Source: Rhodoferax sp. (GTDB lineage: Bacteria > Pseudomonadota > Gammaproteobacteria > Burkholderiales > Burkholderiaceae_C). From it: a stretch of 5,201 nt of DNA. The translations under genes and the position numbers were made by a program. The stretch spans positions 1 through 5,201 of the forward strand of contig JAQGMQ010000665.1 of NCBI GenBank assembly GCA_028292305.1, in the 5' to 3' direction. Under the pieces are notes generated by a model. That model ran no database searches. It saw nothing but the letters and a program-made list of their open reading frames with translations, and was not told where the DNA came from. Below are positions 1 to 5,201 of this stretch, one piece after another (the first letter of the stretch is position 1; each line of letters starts with the position of its first letter).

Positions 1-296
1 GTGACCTGGTCGTCGGCGCGTTGCGCTTCGAGAAGGACAGCGGTGCTGTGTACCACCGCGACCAGGTGCTGGAACTCACCCCGCGCGAGCTGGCCCTGCT
101 GCAGACGCTGATGGCCAAGCCCGGCCACGCGGTGGCCAAGGAGCGGCTGTTCGAACTGGTCTTCCCCGGCGAGCAGAACGTGCAGTACGAGGCCATCGAA
201 GTGGTGGTCTACCGGCTGCGCAAGAAGCTCGCGCACACCGGCGTCACGCTGATGACTTTGCGCGGCCTGGGCTATCTGTTGAAGGCGACCGAATGA
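1..296 (+). CDS. Response regulator, OmpR/PhoB family, C-terminal DNA-binding part (5' partial), TctD/QseB-like
   Basis: This is the end of a two-component transcription regulator whose N-terminal receiver domain lies left of the window. The reading frame is open from the first full codon at position 3, so the TTG at 21 is not the start. The 97 visible residues form a complete winged-helix output domain: the leading strands, the LTPRELALL segment that opens the first helix, a recognition helix around IEVVVYRLRKKL, and the closing hairpin TLRGLGYLL, which matches the family signature of TVRGxGY. In this family, phosphorylation of the receiver aspartate promotes dimer binding to direct repeats near promoters. 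The gene ends seven bases before a histidine kinase gene, which is almost certainly its partner. That kinase resembles TctE, so a TctD-like regulator is likely. No carboxylate-transport genes are visible, so the regulon is unknown. Confidence 0.93.
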   Translation, partial: DLVVGALRFEKDSGAVYHRDQVLELTPRELALLQTLMAKPGHAVAKERLFELVFPGEQNVQYEAIEVVVYRLRKKLAHTGVTLMTLRGLGYLLKATE

Positions 297-303
297 AGCC
301 GGC

Positions 304-1818
304 ATGAAGCGGGCGCACTTCCCGCCGAGTGAAGAACTGGACAACACCGGCGACCCGACCGACGCGCTGCCGCCCGCCGCAGCGTCCCGCGACAGCCGGC
401 GCCGCCGGCCGTTTTCATTGCGCCGCTATCTGCTGCTAGGCATTCTCGTGCCGGTGATTCTTTTTGTCGGCATCAACACCTACAGCGTCTACGAACAGGC
501 GCAGCGCGCCGTGGACACGGCCTACGACCGGACCTTGCTGGCGTCGGCCAAGTCGATCGGCGAACAACTCGACGTGACCGGTTTCGACGAACTGTCGCTG
601 CTGCGCGCCACCGTGCCGTATGCCGCGCTCGAAGCCTTCGAGGCCGACAACCAGAGCCGCATGTATTACCGCGTGTCGAGCCTCAACGGCGAAATGGTTT
701 CGGGCTACGCCGAGCTGCCGTTCTGGCACGGCCGCATTCCGCAGCAGCCGGCCTATGCCGCGCTGGTCGATTTTTACGATGGCGAATTCCGCGAAGAACC
801 GGTGCGTGTAGCCGTGCTGCTGCAGCCCGTGGCCAGTGCGCACGGCCGTGGCATGGCCGTGGTGCAGGTGGCCGAAACCCTGGCCCTGCGCCGGAAGCTG
901 GCCCGGCAGATCCTGTTCGACACCCTGTGGCGGCAGGCCGCGCTGGTGGCCCTGATCGCCCTGGTCGTGGTGGTGGTGGTGCAGCGGGCCACACAGCCGG
1001 TGCGCCGCCTCAGCGCCGAGCTGCAAGGCCGCAGCGAGAGCGACCTGACCCGGATCACCGCGGCCGATGCGCCGCGCGAACTGCTGCCGCTGGTCGACGC
1101 CACCAACGACGTGATGCTGCGGCTGCAGCGCCTGCTCGACCACCAGAAGCGCTTCGTGCGCGATGCGGCCCACCAGTTGCGCACGCCGCTGGCGGTGCTG
1201 AAGACGCAGGTCCAATCGGCTCTGCGCGACGATGTGGCCCACCGCGTTGCGCTGGAAGAGATCAACGGCACGGTGGACCGCGCCACCGCGCTGGCCAACC
1301 AGATGCTGAACCTGGCCAAGGTGGAGCAGCTGCGCCTGCAGCCCGATGCGCCGGTGATCGACTGGTCGCAGGTGGTGCGCGCCGTGGCGCTCGACCTCTC
1401 GCCCCTGCTGGCCGAGAAGGACATCGACTTCGAGATCCATACCCTGCCCGCGCCGGTGCGGGCGCACGACTGGATGCTGCGCGAGCTGGCGCGCAACCTC
1501 CTGCACAACGCCATCAAACACACGCCCGAAGGCGGCACGCTGGCGGTGCGCGTCACGGCCAACAGCCGCTGCGCAAGCCTGCGTGTCAGCGACAGCGGAC
1601 CCGGCATCACCGCCGAGCTGGCGCAGCGCCTGTTCCAGCCGTTTTCAGCCGGCGACGTGCGCGGCGGATCGGGCCTGGGCCTGGCGATCTGCCACGAGAT
1701 CGTGCAGGCGCTCGGCGGCAGCATCGGGCTCTACAACCGCGAAGACCACAGTCACGTTGCGGGCCTAGAGGCGTTGGTCAAACTCCCGGTGCCCGCTATC
1801 GGTCAGAATCTCTCCTGA
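304..1818 (+). CDS. Membrane sensor histidine kinase, TctE-like (2CSK_N type)
   Basis: This 504-residue inner-membrane kinase should autophosphorylate on a histidine and pass the phosphate to the regulator encoded just upstream. In order it has a cytoplasmic extension (1-41) with an SRRRR cluster, a first membrane helix at about 42-60, an extracytoplasmic sensor region at about 61-207, a second helix at about 208-226 containing six valines in a row, and a HAMP-like linker. The kinase core follows: H-box at AAHQLRTPLA with His290, N-box with Asn398 and Asn402 (NLLHNAIKHTP), G1-box Asp430-x-Gly-x-Gly, F-box LFQPF and G2-box GGSGLGLAI at 454-462. All key catalytic residues are present. The sensor layout and H-box resemble TctE, whose Salmonella member responds to tricarboxylates; the ligand here cannot be read from sequence. 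The ATG at 304 lacks a strong ribosome site. A TTG at 418, nearer the first helix, is an alternative start. The stop overlaps the next gene by one base. Confidence 0.95.
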   Translation: MKRAHFPPSEELDNTGDPTDALPPAAASRDSRRRRPFSLRRYLLLGILVPVILFVGINTYSVYEQAQRAVDTAYDRTLLASAKSIGEQLDVTGFDELSLLRATVPYAALEAFEADNQSRMYYRVSSLNGEMVSGYAELPFWHGRIPQQPAYAALVDFYDGEFREEPVRVAVLLQPVASAHGRGMAVVQVAETLALRRKLARQILFDTLWRQAALVALIALVVVVVVQRATQPVRRLSAELQGRSESDLTRITAADAPRELLPLVDATNDVMLRLQRLLDHQKRFVRDAAHQLRTPLAVLKTQVQSALRDDVAHRVALEEINGTVDRATALANQMLNLAKVEQLRLQPDAPVIDWSQVVRAVALDLSPLLAEKDIDFEIHTLPAPVRAHDWMLRELARNLLHNAIKHTPEGGTLAVRVTANSRCASLRVSDSGPGITAELAQRLFQPFSAGDVRGGSGLGLAICHEIVQALGGSIGLYNREDHSHVAGLEALVKLPVPAIGQNLS

Positions 1819-2231
1819 TGGAAAAAATCAGAATCGACAAATGGCTCTGGGCGGCGCGTTTCTACAAGACCCGCACGCTCGCCACCGAAGAGATCGGCAA
1901 GGGCCGGGTGCAGGTGAACGGGCTCGACGTGAAGCCCTCGCGCGAAGTGCACGCGGGTGAACACGTCGCGCTGCGCCAGGGGCCGGTGCTGCGCACGGTG
2001 GTCGTGCGCGGCATCAGCGGATCGCGCGGGCCGGCACCGGTGGCGCAGGCCCTGTATGAGGAAACGGCCGAGAGCCTGGCCAACCGCGCCCAGGCCGCCG
2101 AACAGCGCCGCCTGGCGCCCGAGCCGGCGCTGAGCATCGACCACGGCCGCCCCACCAAACGCCAGCGCCGCGAGCTCGACAACGCGGGTGATCCCTGGGG
2201 TTCGCGCTGGAGTGCCTCGGTCAAGGATTGA
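1818..2231 (+). CDS. hslR: Ribosome-associated heat shock protein 15 (Hsp15), S4-domain RNA-binding protein
   Basis: This 137-residue protein is close to the usual size of Hsp15 (133 in E. coli). The N-terminal S4 RNA-binding domain spans about 4-53 and contains IRIDKWLWAARFYKTR, nearly the same as E. coli HslR. The YEETAES segment at 80-86 is also shared, and the basic RPTKRQRREL stretch at 111-120 parallels the basic C-terminal region of that family. In E. coli, Hsp15 is heat-inducible, binds free 50S subunits that still carry a nascent chain on tRNA, and helps recycle them. The ATG is fused to the kinase stop as TGATG and no good Shine-Dalgarno sequence precedes it, so translation probably depends on coupling to the kinase. 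The same frame stays open far upstream inside the kinase gene, but only the part from 1818 resembles a known protein. In E. coli, hslR lies beside hslO, so the location after a sensor kinase is different here. Confidence 0.95.
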   Translation: MEKIRIDKWLWAARFYKTRTLATEEIGKGRVQVNGLDVKPSREVHAGEHVALRQGPVLRTVVVRGISGSRGPAPVAQALYEETAESLANRAQAAEQRRLAPEPALSIDHGRPTKRQRRELDNAGDPWGSRWSASVKD

Positions 2232-2252
2232 GGCACAGGCGACGCGGGCCGC

Positions 2253-2275
2253 TTCCGGAAATCATCGGTTGATGA
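2253..2275. terminator. Weak hairpin between the convergent hslR and acyltransferase genes
   Basis: Only 48 bases separate the two convergent stop codons. They contain an 8-base palindrome, TTCCGGAA (2253-2260), and directly after it a 5-bp hairpin TCATC-GGTT-GATGA (2262-2275). Neither is followed by a T-run on either strand, so this is at best a weak bidirectional terminator or a Rho-assisted stop. The placement supports a terminator role more than the structure does. Confidence 0.2.
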
Positions 2276-2279
2276 CGCG

Positions 2280-4373
2280 TCAGGGCGCTGGCGGCGCGAA
2301 GACCGAAGCCTCGATCTTGTCGAACAGAAACACCGAACCCGATCGGCTCAGGTGCCCCCAGTCGACCGCCGACAGATCGGTCAGGCGGTCCGATGCGCGG
2401 GTCAGGCAGCCGGCCGGGTTGCACAACGCGTCATAGGCCGACACGTAATCGATGCCGAGCGGCGGCAGATGCTGCTGAAGATAGCTGTCCCAGGGTTTGA
2501 TCGCAGGATCGAGGCCAAAGGCCATATAGACCGGTGGCGCCACGCCGTGCAGATGGTAGAAGCCGATCATCTGCTTTTGCAGGCTGCCCACCCATTCCGG
2601 CACCGGGCCGACCACGACGACGCGCGAGCCCGGCGATGCCGCCTTGATCCGCTGCACGGTTTCCGCCAGGCTGGCCACAGCCAGGGCCGGGTCGGAATAA
2701 GCGTTCAGGCCAAACGCCATCCACGCGATCAGCACCACGCGCGGCCTGACCCTTCTGACCGCTTCGAGCCTGTCGCCGTTGGCTTCGGCGAGCGTCTTGC
2801 CTTCGTCCGTCAGCAGATCGTCGCGGAAAAACGGCGGCCCGTTGCCATCGGTCAACTGGCTCACCACCGTGCCGTCGCCGCGCCGGCGCGCGAGGTCTTG
2901 CGCGCCGCTGAACAAGGCCGCCGCATAGGAGTCGCCCCACAGGAAGATGCCTTCGGTGCCGTCCCTGATGCAGCCGTTCTCGGTGGCCACCCGCACCGTC
3001 ACCGAATGGCACACACCGACCCGCATCAGCGTGCGGTAGTCGAAGTACGCGTACGGGTCGGTGATCTTGTAGAGCGCGTTCATCTCCTTGTTCTTTTCGC
3101 GGAAAGCCAGGCCGTCCCGGTGGTAGGCGTTCCAGCCCACATAACCCACGAGTGCGAGCAGCAGCGTGATGCCGGCTGTGCGCGACCCTTGCTTGCGGCC
3201 GAAGCGAATCGGCCGCTCGATGAGCCGGTAGGTCAGCCAGGCCAACACGAAGCTCAGGGCCATCGCCCCGACGCGTGTGGCAAGGTTCGGCGTTTGCGCC
3301 ACGGCAATTCTGGCGAACGACAGGATCGGCCAATGCCAGAGGTACAAGGGGTAGCTGATGGTGCCGACAAAAACCATGAAGCGACTGGCCAGCAGCCGTC
3401 GGTTCACCCAGGCCCCCGGCCCCGCGAGGATCAGCCCGAAGGCGCCAGCCACCGGCGCCAGTGCCCACCAGCCGGGAAACTGTTTGCGCGCGCTGATGCC
3501 GAACAGCGCCACCAGGATCAGCCCGAGCGAGAGCAGCGACAGCAGGCTGCGCGAAGCCTGTTCGCGGTCGGCCGCGCCCACCGGTGTGCGAAACAGCCGC
3601 GGAGGAAATAGCCAACGCTGCACACCCGCGTAGAAGGCCTCGCGCCGGAACAGTTGCGCATGGGCCAGCGCCGCGCCTGCGAGCAGCTCCCAGAAGCGCG
3701 TCTGCGGCAGGAAGAACGTGCCCACGGCGTCGAAGCGCACGCCGACAAGGTTCAGACCAAACGACAACAAGGCCATCGCCAGCACCGGCGTCAGCAGGTT
3801 CCAGCCGCGGCGCCAGGCGGCCCAGATCAACACTGGAAAGACCAGGTAGAACTGTTCTTCGATGGCCAGCGACCACAGGTGCATCAGCGGCTTCGCCTCG
3901 GACGCGTTGTCGAAGTAACCGGCCTCGCGCCACAGCACGAAGTTCTGGACGAAGCCGGCGCCCGCGGCCATGTGTTTGCCGAGTTGCCTGAACTCGTCGG
4001 GCAACAGCTGGAACCAGCCGACCCCATAACAGGTGGCCATCACCAGGATCAGCGCGGGGAAGATCCGCCGCGTGCGGTGGCCGTAGAAGGCCGCGAAATT
4101 GAAGTCGCCGCGCTGCAGGCTTCGAAAGATGATGCTGGAAATCAGGAAGCCGGAGATGACGAAGAAGATGTCCACACCCACAAAGCCGCCACGCAATACC
4201 GTCGGAAAGGCATGGAACACCAGCACCGAAAGAATGGCTACGGCACGCAGGCCGTCGATGTCGGGGCGGTAGGCCAGGTGCGCAAGGGAGGGGGCAGGCG
4301 CAGGGTGAAAAGAAGAAGACCGAGATGGATGATGGATTTGCCGCTGGGCGGTAGCGCTGCCGTTGTCTGTCAC
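2280..4373 (-). CDS. AT3-SGNH acyltransferase (OafA/YrhL-type), probable surface-glycan O-acylase
   Basis: This is a 697-residue integral membrane acyltransferase with a fused periplasmic domain. The AT3 domain spans about 35-390. It opens with RPDIDGLRAVAI and carries the family R-x10-H motif as Arg43 and catalytic His54, then GGFVGVDIFFVISGFLI, HRTRRIFPAL (99-108), HLWSLAIEEQFYLVFP (165-180) and ISYPLYLWHWPI (339-350). About ten or eleven hydrophobic segments are visible, the last (about 401-416) leading into an SGNH-like domain. That domain has Gly480-Asp481-Ser482 as nucleophile block and Asp671-x-x-His674 in DWGHLS. Cysteines 455/468 and 651/656 suit an oxidising periplasm. In this family the membrane domain supplies acyl groups, typically acetyl, across the membrane and the SGNH domain is linked to transfer onto O-antigen or exopolysaccharide; the substrate here is unknown. 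The start is GTG, the only credible start between an in-frame TAG at 4413-4415 and the domain, with only a purine-rich AGAAAAA upstream. Confidence 0.93.
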   Translation of the reverse strand: MTDNGSATAQRQIHHPSRSSSFHPAPAPSLAHLAYRPDIDGLRAVAILSVLVFHAFPTVLRGGFVGVDIFFVISGFLISSIIFRSLQRGDFNFAAFYGHRTRRIFPALILVMATCYGVGWFQLLPDEFRQLGKHMAAGAGFVQNFVLWREAGYFDNASEAKPLMHLWSLAIEEQFYLVFPVLIWAAWRRGWNLLTPVLAMALLSFGLNLVGVRFDAVGTFFLPQTRFWELLAGAALAHAQLFRREAFYAGVQRWLFPPRLFRTPVGAADREQASRSLLSLLSLGLILVALFGISARKQFPGWWALAPVAGAFGLILAGPGAWVNRRLLASRFMVFVGTISYPLYLWHWPILSFARIAVAQTPNLATRVGAMALSFVLAWLTYRLIERPIRFGRKQGSRTAGITLLLALVGYVGWNAYHRDGLAFREKNKEMNALYKITDPYAYFDYRTLMRVGVCHSVTVRVATENGCIRDGTEGIFLWGDSYAAALFSGAQDLARRRGDGTVVSQLTDGNGPPFFRDDLLTDEGKTLAEANGDRLEAVRRVRPRVVLIAWMAFGLNAYSDPALAVASLAETVQRIKAASPGSRVVVVGPVPEWVGSLQKQMIGFYHLHGVAPPVYMAFGLDPAIKPWDSYLQQHLPPLGIDYVSAYDALCNPAGCLTRASDRLTDLSAVDWGHLSRSGSVFLFDKIEASVFAPPAP

Positions 4374-4433
4374 TATTTGTTTTTCTGGTGTCTCGATGCG
4401 AGTAGGGCGAGTCTATCGCAGCCTCCATTTCAT

Positions 4434-4470
4434 CGGCCGCCGACCGGGGCCGGCGAGCCTGCCCGCTCGC
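4434..4470 (-). terminator. Two adjacent hairpins just after the diguanylate cyclase stop codon
   Basis: On the minus strand, GCGAGC-(6 nt)-GCTCGC (4470-4453) begins at the base after the cyclase stop codon. A second hairpin, CGGCC-(9 nt)-GGCCG (4452-4434), follows immediately. Both are GC-rich but have no U-run behind them; the next bases are GATGAAATGG. They could slow or end transcription, or protect the 3' end of the cyclase message. In DNA this GC-rich, short stems also arise by chance. If they terminate, the acyltransferase needs its own promoter in the remaining 60 bases. Confidence 0.22.
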
Positions 4471-5201
4471 TCAGGGCGGCGGCGCTGCCGTATCAGCCGT
4501 CGGCACCCAGCCACACACCCGGTTGCGGCCGCTGCGCTTGGCCAGGTACAGCGCCTCATCCGCATGCCGCAGCAGCGTGGGCCCGTCGAGCACCTCGGCC
4601 AGATCGGCCACGCCCGCGCTGATCGTCACCTGGCCGGCCACCGGCAGCAACTCGGCGGCCATCGCGTCCACCAGTTGCTGGGCGATCAGGCGCGCGCCTT
4701 CGATGTCGGTGTCGGGCAGCATGGCCACGAACTCTTCGCCGCCCAGGCGCGCGACCAGGTCGGTGCTGCGCAGCCGCGTTGTGAGCGTCCTGGCCAAGTG
4801 CTTGATGACCTCGTCGCCGGCCTCGTGGCCGAAGTTGTCGTTGACGCGTTTGAAGTGGTCGATGTCGACCATCACCGCCGACAGCGGCCGCCCGCTGCGC
4901 CGTGCCAGCGCGATGGCGTGCTGCCATTGCGGCTCGAAGCCGCGGCGGTTCAACAGGCCGGTCATGGGGTCGGTACGCGCCTGGTTGGCCAGCTCCAGCG
5001 TGGCCATCTCGAGTTCATGCGTGCGTTCGCGCACCACCTGCTCGGTCTCTTCCTGCTGGTGCATCAGCCGCTGGGTCATGCCGTGCAGCGAGGTCGAAAG
5101 ATGGTGCACGTCGGCGCTGCTGTGCAGCAGCGGAATCTGCGCCCCGGGCGCGCCGGCGCGCACCTCGCCGGCCGCCGCCGTGATCGCCGACAGATGCGCG
5201 C
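4471..5201 (-). CDS. Diguanylate cyclase, HAMP-GGEEF (N-terminus outside window)
   Basis: This is the C-terminal 242 residues of an enzyme that makes cyclic di-GMP from two GTP. The frame stays open to the right edge, so the GTG at 5163 is not the start. Visible residues 1 to about 45 look like the second half of a HAMP domain (HLSAITAAAGEVRAG, then DVHHLSTSLHGMTQRL), implying membrane helices and a sensor region beyond the window. A coiled-coil signalling helix (about 46-75) leads into the GGDEF domain, starting at DPMTGLLNRRGF. Catalytic residues are intact: metal-binding Asp112 in VDIDHFKRVND, Lys117, Asn120, Asp129, and the active-site loop RLGGEEF (GGEEF at 153-157, complement of 4729-4743). 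An RxxD product-inhibition site, RSTD, lies exactly five residues before it. The closing ADEALYLAKRSGRNRV is typical. It should be active and feedback-inhibited. The input signal is unknown. It lies 97 bases upstream of the acyltransferase on the same strand. Confidence 0.95.
   Translation of the reverse strand, partial: AHLSAITAAAGEVRAGAPGAQIPLLHSSADVHHLSTSLHGMTQRLMHQQEETEQVVRERTHELEMATLELANQARTDPMTGLLNRRGFEPQWQHAIALARRSGRPLSAVMVDIDHFKRVNDNFGHEAGDEVIKHLARTLTTRLRSTDLVARLGGEEFVAMLPDTDIEGARLIAQQLVDAMAAELLPVAGQVTISAGVADLAEVLDGPTLLRHADEALYLAKRSGRNRVCGWVPTADTAAPPP

Noticed and set aside
436..1724. Long antisense open frames (361 and 316 residues) opposite the kinase
   Set aside because: Their His/Gln- or Arg/Ser-rich composition is what antisense reading of GC-rich codons yields, and the plus-strand kinase is complete and unambiguous.
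927..1817. Upstream extension of the hslR frame by nearly 300 codons inside the kinase gene, suggesting a long fusion
   Set aside because: The extension is low-complexity Ala/Gly/Arg/Pro sequence typical of a shadow frame, and Hsp15 homology begins right at the ATG at 1818 with the normal family length.
4405..4425. Possible sigma-70 promoter (TAGACT as -10) before the acyltransferase
   Set aside because: The match is only four of six and no convincing -35 element lies about 17 bases upstream, so it is not listed as a feature.
2431..4428. A 665-residue open frame with an ATG start on the minus strand, overlapping the acyltransferase
   Set aside because: It is the shifted frame of the acyltransferase, rich in Arg, Ala, Gly and Pro with no recognisable domain. 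The overlapping frame has every AT3 and SGNH motif.
2352..4622. Plus-strand open frames of 419 and 322 residues across the acyltransferase region
   Set aside because: They are Arg/Gln/His-rich shadows with no domain, opposite a convincing membrane protein gene.
1..5201. CRISPR arrays, tRNA genes, insertion sequences, att sites, toxin-antitoxin or phage genes
   Set aside because: No spaced direct repeats, cloverleaf arms, terminal inverted repeats or transposase/integrase motifs were seen. The window is filled by five ordinary genes.

Overview
The window is GC-rich (roughly two thirds G+C by eye) and densely coded, with short gaps and high-GC shadow reading frames on the other strand. The protein set is a TctD/TctE-type two-component system, an Hsp15 (HslR) homologue with a C-terminal RWSAS tail, an AT3-SGNH acyltransferase and a HAMP-GGEEF cyclase. 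This fits a betaproteobacterial chromosome, most likely Burkholderiales/Comamonadaceae. That placement is inferred from protein style and composition, not from a database search.

Left part, plus strand (1-2231): three genes packed head to tail. The first is the C-terminal DNA-binding half of an OmpR/PhoB-type response regulator, cut by the left edge. Seven bases later comes a full-length membrane sensor histidine kinase of the TctE type, which overlaps by one base (TGATG) with a small S4-domain RNA-binding protein recognisable as HslR/Hsp15. They look like one transcription unit: a signalling pair with a ribosome-rescue factor as a translationally coupled passenger.

Right part, minus strand (2280-5201): reading leftward from the right edge, the C-terminal half of a membrane diguanylate cyclase (end of HAMP, coiled coil, GGEEF domain; N-terminus outside the window) is followed after 97 bases by a 697-residue acyltransferase of the OafA/YrhL type. 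The acyltransferase has an N-terminal AT3 membrane domain and a C-terminal SGNH hydrolase-like domain. Proteins of this kind O-acylate cell-surface glycans. The 97-base gap holds two small adjacent hairpins and an AT-richer stretch just before a GTG start. The acyltransferase and hslR converge with only 48 bases between their stop codons.

The two halves have no evident shared function. A link between c-di-GMP production and surface-glycan acylation is possible from adjacency but unproven. I found no RNA gene, CRISPR array, insertion sequence, integrase or attachment site, and no gene-free stretch longer than 97 bases. I looked for a novel system and see none: this appears to be an ordinary core-type region with a few small features worth checking.
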